A stretch of 10,542 nt of DNA, from assembly GCA_902806015.1 (NCBI GenBank), contig CADCUZ010000078.1, forward strand, positions 1 through 10,542, written 5' to 3'. A program made the translations under genes and the position numbers. The notes beneath the pieces are model-generated. The model had not been told where the DNA came from. It made no database searches and was given only the letters and a program-made list of their open reading frames with translations. Every line of letters starts with the position of its first letter. Position 1 is the stretch's first letter. Below are positions 1-8,595 of the stretch, in pieces. This stretch comes from an uncultured Rubrobacteraceae bacterium (GTDB taxonomy: Bacteria; Actinomycetota; Rubrobacteria; Rubrobacterales; Rubrobacteraceae).

Positions 1-1
1 A

Positions 2-1102
2 ATGCAATCTGAAAACCGTCGTGGAAGGGCGCTGCAAAACGTGGTAAGCACAATCTCCGACAGCCGTATGATGGATAGCATCGACAAGGACATCCTCAAT
101 CACATCCAGCGCGAGGTGCCGCTGGAGCGGGAGCCGTTCGCGGCCATCGGGCGTGAGTTGGGGATAGGTGGCGATGAGGTTATCCGGCGCATCGAGGCGC
201 TGAAGCGGGGGCGCGTGATCCGTCAGATCAGCGCCATTTTCGACACCCGGGTCTTGGGCTACGAGTCGAGCCTCGTCGCCGCCACGATCCCGGCCGACAG
301 GCTCAACGAGGGCGCGAAGGCCGTGAACTCCCATCCCGGTGTCTCCCACAACTACGAGCGCAACAACGAGTTTAACCTCTGGTACACGGTCGCCGTCCCG
401 CCGGGATCCCGGCTGGGCCTCGAAGGCACCGTGCAGGTGCTCCACCACATCAGCCGCGCGGAGAAGACGCGCATCCTCCCGACGCTGAAACTGTTCAAGA
501 TCGGGGTGACCCTGGACATGAACAAGGGCGCCACCGCCAAGAAGGAGGCCCCGCAGTACGGCGAGTCCGACCGCCAGGGCGCCGACCGGAACATCTCCGA
601 GGACGACAAGGCCGCCATCAGGGCGCTCCAGGAGGACGTGCCGCTCACCCCGCGGCCCTTCGACCTGTGGGGCCGGCAGGTCGGGCTCTCCTACGAGGAG
701 CTTCTCGAGCGGGCCCACGACTTGCGAGGACGCAAGATCATGCGCCGCTTCTCCGCCGTCCTCTACCACCGCAAGGCGGGCTTCCGCGCCAACGCGATGG
801 GCGTTTGGAAGGTTCCCGAGGAGCGCGTAGAAGAGGTCGGAAACGCCTTCGCCCAGTTTCAGGCCGTGAGCCACTGCTACGAGCGCCCCACCTACGAGGA
901 CTGGCCGTACTCCGTGTTCAGCATGGTCCACGGCCGCAGCGTCGAGGAGTGCGAGAACGTGCTCGACGCGATGGCCGAGGAAACCGGCATCACCGAGCGC
1001 GAATCCCTCTACTCCACCCGCGAGTACAAGAAGACCCGGGTGAGGTATTTTACGCCGGAGATGGAGGCCTGGGAGCGCCTCTACGCCGGCGTGCTCAGGT
1101 AA
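2..1102 (+). CDS. Fused siroheme decarboxylase AhbA/AhbB-type protein (two Lrp/AsnC-like modules)
   Basis: The 366-residue protein holds two similar modules, roughly residues 24-175 and 198-355. Each begins with a winged-helix-like segment (IGRELGIGGDEVIRRIEAL at 49-67; a counterpart near 220-250) followed by a ferredoxin-like half carrying HPGVSHNYER (111-120) with EFNLWYT, or VSHCYER (289-295). The HNYER...EFNLW pattern is the hallmark of siroheme decarboxylases (AhbA/AhbB, and NirD/L/G/H of heme d1 synthesis), which convert siroheme to 12,18-didecarboxysiroheme in the cytoplasm. They resemble Lrp regulators and are often misnamed as such. In AhbA/AhbB the two subunits are separate; here one chain carries both. 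The 5' end is uncertain: ATG at 2 lies on the window edge, ATGs at 68 and 71 give a more family-like start, and the gene may extend further upstream. The stop is TAA 1100-1102. The exporter gene follows 17 nt later, so co-transcription is likely. A true DNA-binding regulator is the less likely alternative. Confidence 0.82.
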   Translation: MQSENRRGRALQNVVSTISDSRMMDSIDKDILNHIQREVPLEREPFAAIGRELGIGGDEVIRRIEALKRGRVIRQISAIFDTRVLGYESSLVAATIPADRLNEGAKAVNSHPGVSHNYERNNEFNLWYTVAVPPGSRLGLEGTVQVLHHISRAEKTRILPTLKLFKIGVTLDMNKGATAKKEAPQYGESDRQGADRNISEDDKAAIRALQEDVPLTPRPFDLWGRQVGLSYEELLERAHDLRGRKIMRRFSAVLYHRKAGFRANAMGVWKVPEERVEEVGNAFAQFQAVSHCYERPTYEDWPYSVFSMVHGRSVEECENVLDAMAEETGITERESLYSTREYKKTRVRYFTPEMEAWERLYAGVLR

Positions 1103-1119
1103 CCGGTCGGCCCTAGGGT

Positions 1120-1863
1120 GTGTTGACTTGGTCCCTGCTCGTGGCGCTGCTGGCGGCGTTGCTCGCGGGGACGGTCACGGGGCTAACGGGGTTCGGGCTC
1201 GCCCTCGTCAGCACACCCCTGCTGCTTTTTGTCTACGAGCCCAGGACCGTCGTGGTGCTGACCGTGTTCTTTTCTATCTTTATCAACATAGCCGTGGTCC
1301 GGGACTCGTGGCGGGAGGCGCGGCGGCCGCTGGCGCTGGCTTTGCTGGTACCGTCTGCGGCGGGGGTGGCGCTCGGGGCCGAGGTATTGAGGCTCTTGGA
1401 CCCCGTCTACATCCGGCTGGCGGTGGGCGTCGTCGTCGTGCTTTCGGCCCTCTTGCTGGTTCGGGACGTGCGGCTGCCGGGGGCCCAGACGCGGTGGGGG
1501 ACGGTCGTCGCCGGGTCCGCGAGCGGGGCGCTCTCGACCTCCACCGGGCTCGCGGCGCCGCCGATCGTGTTGCTTTTTGCCTCGCGGGGCTTGCCCAAGG
1601 AGGAGTTCCGGAGCACGAGCGCGCTCTACTTTCTCGCCATGAGCGGGCTAGGGCTGCTCGTGCTCGCGGGGCGGGGCTTGATCGAGGCCGGCGAGATCTC
1701 GCTCTCCGCGATCCTAATCCCGGCTGCCATCGGCGGCAAGGTATTGGGCACGGCCCTCCTGAAGAGGGTCTCCGAGAACGCGTTCCGGGCTTTTAGCCTC
1801 GGCATCGTGATCCTGACTGGCACCCTGGGCGTCGCCACGGCGCTCTGGGCGCTGGCCGGTTAG
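1120..1863 (+). CDS. TauE/SafE-family membrane exporter (candidate sulfite/sulfate exporter)
   Basis: This is a 247-residue, very hydrophobic protein with about seven to eight membrane segments (approximately 4-36, 44-60, 71-90, 97-114, 128-155, 166-185, 190-208, 222-244). The early TGLTGFG stretch and its counterpart SGALSTSTGLAAPP near 131-144 are the two glycine-rich repeats typical of the TauE/SafE (DUF81) family, and the length fits. Family members include TauE/TauZ, CuyZ and SafE, implicated in export of sulfite, sulfoacetate or related anions, though many are uncharacterised. The start is GTG at 1120; TTG at 1123 is possible. No well-spaced Shine-Dalgarno is seen: AGGG at 1115-1118 is too close. 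The gene lies 17 nt after the siroheme decarboxylase and converges on the sulfite oxidase gene (10-nt gap between stops). A sulfite/sulfate export role is inferred from this context; the substrate cannot be read from the sequence. Confidence 0.85.
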   Translation: MLTWSLLVALLAALLAGTVTGLTGFGLALVSTPLLLFVYEPRTVVVLTVFFSIFINIAVVRDSWREARRPLALALLVPSAAGVALGAEVLRLLDPVYIRLAVGVVVVLSALLLVRDVRLPGAQTRWGTVVAGSASGALSTSTGLAAPPIVLLFASRGLPKEEFRSTSALYFLAMSGLGLLVLAGRGLIEAGEISLSAILIPAAIGGKVLGTALLKRVSENAFRAFSLGIVILTGTLGVATALWALAG

Positions 1864-1873
1864 CCCGGGACCT

Positions 1874-2974
1874 CTACCCGATCCGGATGGCGACCCTGTG
1901 CCAGGCGTTGTTGGCGTAGCCCTGAAAGTTCCAGACCTCCTCCACCGACGCGGGCTGCGTCCCGCCGCCGGAATCGGTCGCCCGGGCCACGATCTCGTGC
2001 GAGCCCGGCCCCAACTCCTTGCTGATTTCCCAAAATCGCCACGTCGCCGGCCGGTCCTCTCCGGACAGGGCCGCCTCGGCCCACGACCCTCCTCCGTCGG
2101 CGGACACTTCCACCCGTTCGACGCGCCGGGCGCCGCCGGCCACGGCGTATCCCCGCAAGACGACAGGGCCCTGCGCCAGCGTCTCGCCTTTTTGCGGGGT
2201 GCAGATCACGGCGTTCAGGGGGATCTCGCCGAGCGTTTCGCCTCCCGATTGGTCCACGGTCTCCGCCGTTACGTGGGGCGGGAAGAGCTTGTACTCGACG
2301 GTCTGATAGTAGTTGTCCGACGGCACGGTCTGCAAGGTTATCTCCGAGAGCCACTTTACACTGCGCGCCCCGATGTACCCGCCGACGACCGCGCGCAGCG
2401 GGTAGCCGTGCTCGGGCGTGAGGGGTGTGCCGTTCATCTCGTAGGCCAGCAACGTGTCGTCGGCGACTGCCCTCTCGATGGGCACGGAGCCGCCGAAGGG
2501 GACGGCGGTCCCGGACTCCTCGTCCCTGTCGAGGCCCGCGAAGGCAACATGGCGGGTCGCGTCCCTGACGCCCGCTCCCCGGAGCACGTCGCCCAGCAGG
2601 ACGCCCCCCCAGCGAGCGTTGCCGACGGCGCCCACGTTCCAGGCCACCTTGCCGGGTATGGGGACCCTCTCCGACAGCCCCGCGCGGCGGTTGCCCGCGC
2701 AGTAGAGGGTGGACGCGGATTCCGTCTTCCGGAAATTCGACCGCAGTTCCTCCAGCGACAACTCCAACGGTCTCTCGACCAACCCGGAGACCCTCAGACG
2801 GTACCGCTCCGGGTCCACTTCGGGCACGTCGCCGTGGTTGCGGACGTAGAAGGACTCGGTGGGCGTGATGAAGTTCTCGCGGAGCAGGTCCGGCGGGGTT
2901 TCGGCATTGTAGGGGTGGACTTTTCTGACCTCCACCTCAGGTCGTTTGCGGAAAGGCTGCGCGGTCTTTGCCAT
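1874..2974 (-). CDS. Sulfite oxidase-family molybdopterin enzyme, cytoplasmic, heme-free
   Basis: The 366-residue protein has a molybdopterin-binding sulfite-oxidase fold at about 20-235 and the Mo-co dimerisation (Ig-like) domain at about 245-360. Expected active-site residues are visible: FYVRNHGDVP with R45, the molybdenum-ligand cysteine C92 in LYCAGNRRAG, and Y178 in LLAYEMNG. The HGYPLRAVVGGYIGARSVKWL block (189-209) is also characteristic. These match the arginine, cysteine and tyrosine of animal and plant sulfite oxidases. There is no N-terminal twin-arginine signal and no cytochrome b5 or c domain, so it probably acts in the cytoplasm as plant sulfite oxidase does in peroxisomes; the electron acceptor is unknown. 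ATG 2974 follows GGAGGAG, which overlaps the end of the GntR gene 4 nt upstream. As the last gene of the suy operon, its likely job is oxidising the sulfite released by SuyAB to sulfate. A nitrate-reductase-like member of the superfamily is less likely given these motifs. Confidence 0.88.
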   Translation of the reverse strand: MAKTAQPFRKRPEVEVRKVHPYNAETPPDLLRENFITPTESFYVRNHGDVPEVDPERYRLRVSGLVERPLELSLEELRSNFRKTESASTLYCAGNRRAGLSERVPIPGKVAWNVGAVGNARWGGVLLGDVLRGAGVRDATRHVAFAGLDRDEESGTAVPFGGSVPIERAVADDTLLAYEMNGTPLTPEHGYPLRAVVGGYIGARSVKWLSEITLQTVPSDNYYQTVEYKLFPPHVTAETVDQSGGETLGEIPLNAVICTPQKGETLAQGPVVLRGYAVAGGARRVERVEVSADGGGSWAEAALSGEDRPATWRFWEISKELGPGSHEIVARATDSGGGTQPASVEEVWNFQGYANNAWHRVAIRIG

Positions 2975-2978
2975 GGGG

Positions 2979-3716
2979 TTACTCCTCCATCTGCGGGCCG
3001 TTTTCTTCGCGGGACCGCTGGCGGTCGGAGAAGCGGACCGCGGACTCGACCGAGATAAGGTGGGCGAGCATCGCCTCGCGGGCGGCCTCCGGGGCTTGTC
3101 GTTCTATCTCCTCGATGATCCGCTCGTGCTCGTCCAGGGAAAGCCGGGCCCTGCCGGCGATGTCCAGGGTCTCGCGCCTGATGGTTGCCAGCAGGTCCAA
3201 GAGCGCGAACATCACCCGTACGAGCACGAGGTTCCGGGACGCCTCCGCCACCGCTACGTGGAAACGGGCGTCCGTCTCGTTGAGCACGTCCGGGTCGCCG
3301 GCGTGGCGGTAGGCCTCTTCCACTATCCCCCGCAGCCGCCCGACGTGGTGCTCGCTGCGCCGGCGCGCCGCCCAGTGCGCGGCTTGGGCCTCCAGCACCT
3401 TGCGAACCTCGAAGAGGTCCCCGAAGCCCTCCCCGCCGAGCGAGAGCCCCTCGGCGAGCGCGACGAGGCCCGCCGGCACTTCCTCCCCCGGATCGGCGAC
3501 GAAGTTGCCGGAGCCGCGGCGGGCGTGCAGGATGCCGCGGCCGGAGAGCGTCTTGATCGCGTCCCTCACTACCGTCCGGCTCACCCCGAACTGCCCGGCT
3601 AGTTTCCGCTCCGGTGGCAGCCGGTCGCCCGCCGCGAGCTTTCCGGACACGACGGCGTCCGAGATCCCGGCAATGACCCTCTCGCTGAGCGCCCCTTTCT
3701 CAGGGACGTGCCCCAC
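2979..3716 (-). CDS. FadR-type GntR transcriptional regulator (candidate suy operon regulator)
   Basis: This 245-residue protein has a GntR winged-helix domain at about 10-73 (GDRLPPERKLAGQFGVSRTV, then GILHARRGSGNFV) and an all-helical FCD ligand domain at about 98-230. The FCD metal-site residues are in place: D149 and H153 (ETDARFH), H197 (DEHERI) and H219 (MLAHL), so a metal-coordinated carboxylate ligand is plausible. The start is GTG at 3716, 15 nt after the suyB stop, with only a weak Shine-Dalgarno (AAAGG about 12 nt upstream). The stop is 4 nt before the sulfite oxidase start. Its place inside the desulfonation operon suggests it senses sulfolactate or a relative and controls suyA through the TTGGT-NNN-ACCAA sites at 5187-5285. 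The ligand and sign of control are inference; the family assignment is firm. Confidence 0.9.
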   Translation of the reverse strand: MGHVPEKGALSERVIAGISDAVVSGKLAAGDRLPPERKLAGQFGVSRTVVRDAIKTLSGRGILHARRGSGNFVADPGEEVPAGLVALAEGLSLGGEGFGDLFEVRKVLEAQAAHWAARRRSEHHVGRLRGIVEEAYRHAGDPDVLNETDARFHVAVAEASRNLVLVRVMFALLDLLATIRRETLDIAGRARLSLDEHERIIEEIERQAPEAAREAMLAHLISVESAVRFSDRQRSREENGPQMEE

Positions 3717-3731
3717 GCCCGTACGCGACCT

Positions 3732-4883
3732 TTAGGCGCTGCGGTAGAGCTTGGTCATCGTGAACTCCCGGTGGCCGAGCGCCTCGGCCGCCGTCACCCT
3801 CCCGTTCGCCGTGCGCCCGAGGTGGTCCATCATCAGGTCGCCGGCCTCGGGGAGCGTGATCTCCCGGCTGAGCAACCCGCTCACGTCCAGGTCGATGTGC
3901 TCGCTCATGGCCCTCACCGTGTTCGGGTTCCCCGAGACCTTGATTACGGGCACGATGGGGTTGCCGATCACGTTCCCCTGGCCCGTCGGGAACATGTGCA
4001 ACACCGCCCCGCCGGCCCCCATGAGCGTCACGTGCTCGGCGGCCGCCGACGAGCTGTCCATAAAGTACAGCCCCGGCCCGTTCTGGGGCGCCACCGCCGG
4101 CTTGAGCACCCCGACGACGGGCTTGGTCCCCGTCTTTTCGATGTTCCCCATAGCCTTCTCCTCGATGGTCGAGAGGCCACCGGCGATGTTTCCCTGCGTT
4201 GGCTGCGAGCCGAACAAGTCCTCGGCCTGCGTCTCGATAAGCTCGACGTAGTCGTCGTAGACCCTCTGGAACTTCTCCTTGAGCTCTGGGGTTGCCATCC
4301 TCTCCGCTACAAGGTGCTCCCCGCCCGTAAGCTCCGATGTCTCCCCGAAAAAGACCGTCGCGCCCTCCTCGACGAGCCGGTCGACTGCCACGCCCACCGT
4401 CGGGCAGGAGGCGAGGCCCGTCGTGGTGTCCGACTCGCCGCACTTGATGCTGACGGTCAGATCTTCGAGCGCGACCGGCTCCCGGCGCACCTCGGAGGCC
4501 CACTGCACGAACTCCTTGGCCTTCCAAGATGCCCGCCGGACGGTCTCGAGGTCGCCGTGGCCCTCGATGGAGAACGCGGCAACGGGCTTGCCGGTCTGGG
4601 CGATGCCGTCGGCGATCTTCCTCGTCCAGTTCTCCTCTATGCCGATAACGACCGCGGCGGCGACGTTAGGGTTGCTGCCCGTCCCGATCATGGTCCTGAA
4701 GTGGAGCTCCAGATCCTCCCCGTACTGCAACCGCCCATAGGAGTGGGGCAGCGCCATCGTCCCCTGTATGTGCGACGCCACCGCCTCGCAGGCGGCGTTG
4801 GAGATGTCGTCCACTGGGAGGACGACGACGTGGTTGCGCACCCCGACGCGGCCGTTCTCGCGCCTGTAGCCGTAGAGTTCCAT
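3732..4883 (-). CDS. suyB: (2R)-sulfolactate sulfo-lyase, large subunit SuyB
   Basis: This 383-residue protein belongs to the UxaA/altronate dehydratase family. It closely follows the SuyB pattern: [15 protein letters not shown] near 5-19, [15 protein letters not shown] at 25-39, [14 protein letters not shown] at 63-76, [10 protein letters not shown] at 147-156, [11 protein letters not shown] at 180-190, [20 protein letters not shown] at 231-250, [13 protein letters not shown] at 298-310 and [17 protein letters not shown] at 358-374. SuyB with SuyA eliminates sulfite from (R)-sulfolactate to give pyruvate in the cytoplasm; family members are iron-dependent, and C148 or C160 could be ligands. 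ATG 4883 has GAGGT about 7 nt upstream and lies 2 nt after the suyA stop, consistent with coupled translation. The open frame continues upstream to 5285 but that part overlaps suyA in another frame and is not coding. A sugar-acid dehydratase of the same family is the alternative, made unlikely by the SuyB-specific blocks. Confidence 0.9.
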   Translation of the reverse strand: MELYGYRRENGRVGVRNHVVVLPVDDISNAACEAVASHIQGTMALPHSYGRLQYGEDLELHFRTMIGTGSNPNVAAAVVIGIEENWTRKIADGIAQTGKPVAAFSIEGHGDLETVRRASWKAKEFVQWASEVRREPVALEDLTVSIKCGESDTTTGLASCPTVGVAVDRLVEEGATVFFGETSELTGGEHLVAERMATPELKEKFQRVYDDYVELIETQAEDLFGSQPTQGNIAGGLSTIEEKAMGNIEKTGTKPVVGVLKPAVAPQNGPGLYFMDSSSAAAEHVTLMGAGGAVLHMFPTGQGNVIGNPIVPVIKVSGNPNTVRAMSEHIDLDVSGLLSREITLPEAGDLMMDHLGRTANGRVTAAEALGHREFTMTKLYRSA

Positions 4884-4885
4884 GC

Positions 4886-5164
4886 CTACCACCTCGCGCT
4901 CTTGAGGTTGTGCGTGTGCACGTAGTCGCCCCTCCGGAAGTCTTCCGTGGCCCTGCCGATCCTGACGCCGTACTCCGTCACGTCCCCCCCGGCCTCGCAG
5001 CCCTCCACCGCGATCTTGTGCCCCAGGGGCACATCCCCCAACGCCTCGACCTCCACCGTCGAGTCGTCGTCCATGTACACTCCGACCACCCTCTCCCCGG
5101 CCCCGATGTCCGAGGTCGCCACCCCGACGTGGTCGCCCCCCCTGTGGATCAGAATCCTGTGCAC
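4886..5164 (-). CDS. suyA: (2R)-sulfolactate sulfo-lyase, small subunit SuyA (SAF domain)
   Basis: This small protein of 92 residues is a single SAF domain, the separate N-terminal module of UxaA-type lyases. The pattern [15 protein letters not shown] near the N-terminus, then [21 protein letters not shown] and IGRA, ending HTHNLKS, matches SuyA and the N-terminal domain of altronate dehydratase. I place the start at GTG 5164 because AGGAGG (5169-5174) lies 4 nt upstream and the protein then begins at the usual family position. A TTG at 5179 would put the ribosome site inside the gene. suyB follows after 2 nt, giving the standard suyA-suyB pair. It is the first gene of the minus-strand operon; the promoter and operator-like palindrome lie immediately upstream. 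Confidence 0.87.
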   Translation of the reverse strand: MHRILIHRGGDHVGVATSDIGAGERVVGVYMDDDSTVEVEALGDVPLGHKIAVEGCEAGGDVTEYGVRIGRATEDFRRGDYVHTHNLKSARW

Positions 5165-5168
5165 CCGA

Positions 5169-5174
5169 CCTCCT
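5169..5174 (-). promoter_or_regulatory. Ribosome binding site that fixes the suyA start
   Basis: On the minus strand this reads AGGAGG, a perfect Shine-Dalgarno core 4 nt before GTG 5162-5164. It overlaps codons that would be coding if the upstream TTG (5179) were used, so it argues for the GTG start. Confidence 0.7.
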
Positions 5175-5186
5175 GTCAATAAAATT

Positions 5187-5199
5187 TTGGTAATACCAA
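5187..5199. promoter_or_regulatory. Palindromic operator O1 for a FadR-type GntR regulator
   Basis: The sequence TTGGTAATACCAA is a perfect inverted repeat with 5-bp arms (TTGGT/ACCAA) and a 3-bp centre. This is the T-G-G-T-N-N-N-A-C-C-A form typical of FadR-subfamily operators. It lies just downstream of the predicted suyA transcription start (near 5203), a position where a bound repressor would block transcription. The operon encodes a FadR-type regulator. Binding is inferred. Confidence 0.62.
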
Positions 5200-5209
5200 T
5201 CTCCCGACC

Positions 5210-5238
5210 ATGTTACCAACAAAGGGGTATAAGTGCAA
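5210..5238 (-). promoter_or_regulatory. Predicted suyA operon promoter
   Basis: Read on the minus strand, TTGCAC (5238-5233) and TAACAT (5215-5210) are separated by exactly 17 nt, giving a sigma-70-like promoter with a start near 5203 and a leader of about 40 nt. The -10 box overlaps a half copy of the operator motif (TTACCAA at 5213-5219), consistent with repression. TTATAC at 5231-5226 is an alternative -10 with no good -35 partner. Confidence 0.45.
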
Positions 5239-5274
5239 CAAGCGGCCTCGTGGCGGACGCCGCCCCGCAAGATA

Positions 5275-5285
5275 GGTATTACCAA
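5275..5285. promoter_or_regulatory. Second operator copy O2
   Basis: GGTATTACCAA repeats, in opposite orientation, the 11 bases at 5187-5197 exactly. Extended to TAGGT-ATT-ACCAA it is a near-perfect palindrome (four of five arm pairs). Its centre is 86 bp from O1, about eight helical turns, so looping between the two is possible. It lies about 70 bp upstream of the oxidoreductase -10 candidate and may control either divergent unit. Confidence 0.55.
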
Positions 5286-5352
5286 TCGGGTGGGGCGAAG
5301 GCTGGAGTGGGGGGCTTCGACGGTACGGGTGGTTCGGGCTTACGCTTGGGGG

Positions 5353-5384
5353 CATAATTGACAGGTTGGATCCACAGGAGGAGG
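5353..5384 (+). promoter_or_regulatory. Candidate -10 box and strong ribosome binding site of the LLM oxidoreductase gene
   Basis: CATAAT at 5353-5358 is a good -10 box, but no convincing -35 lies 16-18 nt upstream. AGGAGGAGG at 5376-5384 is a strong Shine-Dalgarno 6 nt before GTG 5391, and it decides that start over the in-frame TTG at 5358. Confidence 0.4.
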
Positions 5385-5390
5385 CGGAGG

Positions 5391-6188
5391 GTGGCGACGA
5401 TAAGGGTCGGGGCGCAGATACAACCGCAGCACGCAGGGTACCGGCAGATGCGCGACGCGTGGCTGAGGGTCGAGGAGTCTGGGGCCGACACGCTCTTTAA
5501 CTGGGACCACTTCTATCCCCTCTACGGGTATCCCGAAGGCAAGCATCTCGAGTGCTGGACGCTGCTGGGGGCGATGGCCGAGGCGACCGAGAGGGTCGAG
5601 TTCGGGGCGCTCGTCACTTGCAACTCGTACCGCAACCCGAACCTGCTGGCGGACATGGCGAGGACCGTGGACCACGTCTCCGGCGGGCGGCTCATCCTCG
5701 GGATAGGCTCGGGCTGGTTCCAGAAGGACTACGACCGGTACGGCTACGACTTCAAGACCGCGCCCGACCGCCTGCGCGACCTGGACGCGGCGATGCCGGT
5801 TATCGAGGCCCGGCTGTCCAAGTTGAACCCTGCCCCGACGCGTCGGATCCCGATCCTCATCGGGGGCGGTGGGGAGAAGGTCACCTTGCGCATCGTCGCC
5901 GAGCGAGCCCACATCTGGAACGGCTTCGGCGGCCCCGAAGTGGCGGGCCGCAAGAGCGATATCCTAGACGACTGGTGCGGCAAGATCGGCCGGGATCCGG
6001 GCGAGATAGAGCGCTCCATCCTCATCAACCCGAACCAGATCAAGAACGCCGACCGCTACGTCGAGAAGGGCATCACCCACCTGATGCTGGGCTTCAACGG
6101 CCCGGACTACGACCTCGCCCCGCTCCACGAGCTCGTCTCCTGGCGCGACAGCTACCGCGAGCGCAACCCAGAGGTCTTGGCAGGGTAG
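5391..6188 (+). CDS. LLM-class flavin/F420-type oxidoreductase
   Basis: This 265-residue protein is a bacterial luciferase-like TIM barrel. Features seen are an N-terminal beta strand ([10 protein letters not shown]), the NWDHFYPL block at 38-44 typical of F420-binding LLM enzymes, the [12 protein letters not shown] block at 99-110, and [19 protein letters not shown] at about 153-171. Substrate and cofactor are not certain. The pattern favours F420 over FMN, but the superfamily also includes FMNH2-dependent sulfonate monooxygenases. GTG 5391 is chosen because AGGAGGAGG lies 6 nt upstream and the barrel strand begins directly; the in-frame TTG 5358 would add a basic, unrelated stretch. The gene is divergent from suyA across a shared control region with operator-like palindromes, so co-regulation with sulfolactate degradation is possible. 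It is somewhat short for the family (commonly about 290-330 residues), but the barrel blocks look intact. Confidence 0.85.
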   Translation: MATIRVGAQIQPQHAGYRQMRDAWLRVEESGADTLFNWDHFYPLYGYPEGKHLECWTLLGAMAEATERVEFGALVTCNSYRNPNLLADMARTVDHVSGGRLILGIGSGWFQKDYDRYGYDFKTAPDRLRDLDAAMPVIEARLSKLNPAPTRRIPILIGGGGEKVTLRIVAERAHIWNGFGGPEVAGRKSDILDDWCGKIGRDPGEIERSILINPNQIKNADRYVEKGITHLMLGFNGPDYDLAPLHELVSWRDSYRERNPEVLAG

Positions 6189-6210
6189 AGAGCGGTCGTG
6201 TCCGCCTCTC
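6188..6210 (+). terminator. Hairpin right after the LLM oxidoreductase gene
   Basis: GAGAGCGG (6188-6195) pairs with CCGC-c-TCTC (6202-6210) through a single bulged C, with loop TCGTGT. The stem starts on the last base of the stop codon. There is no T-run, so it would be a weak or U-less terminator, common in high-GC actinobacteria. Confidence 0.42.
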
Positions 6211-6223
6211 GCAGGGGCGGGTG

Positions 6224-6250
6224 CTCGGCATCGTGGCCAGCGATGCGGAG
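6224..6250. terminator. Second hairpin in the convergent intergenic region
   Basis: GCATCG (6228-6233) and CGATGC (6241-6246) form a 6-bp stem around TGGCCAG. It is extended by CTC/GAG after one mismatch. It lies between the convergent oxidoreductase and metB stops and could slow transcription from either side; no T-run is present. The rest of 6189-6351 shows no gene. Confidence 0.3.
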
Positions 6251-6351
6251 TCCAGCGCTCGCTTACGGGAGAGGCGCGAGATCCACGGCCTACCCTCCCT
6301 CGATACGTCGTCGCGCGGCTCCCTCGTCCCCTCGACGCGGTGTTGTGTACG

Positions 6352-8531
<2,180 letters not shown>

Positions 8532-8595
8532 GCCGGTAATGTACCATCCTGCGAGGGGGCGAACGCGCCCGCCGCCTCGCGTATAATCCTCGCCC
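8532..8595. promoter_or_regulatory. Divergent promoter region, cbs / alpha-beta hydrolase
   Basis: On the plus strand a perfect TATAAT (8582-8587) lies 8 nt before ATG 8596, so transcription would start at or next to the A of ATG. On the minus strand TACATT (8543-8538) lies 6 nt before ATG 8531, placing +1 on that A. Neither has a clear -35. Both genes could therefore give leaderless transcripts, a frequent mode in actinobacteria. Confidence 0.5.

Noticed and set aside
1898..3058. 386-codon open frame on the plus strand
   Set aside because: It is antisense to the sulfite oxidase gene, with repetitive Arg/Gly/Pro composition and no recognisable motif.
3708..4925. 405-codon open frame on the plus strand
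   Set aside because: It is antisense to suyB, which is strongly supported by family motifs; composition is that of a shadow frame.
4884..5285. N-terminal extension of the suyB frame
   Set aside because: The frame stays open but overlaps suyA out of frame. The family N-terminus is [10 protein letters not shown] at 4883, where a ribosome site is present.
5358..5390. TTG start for the LLM oxidoreductase
   Set aside because: It would place the AGGAGGAGG ribosome site inside the gene and add a basic leader. GTG 5391 fits better.
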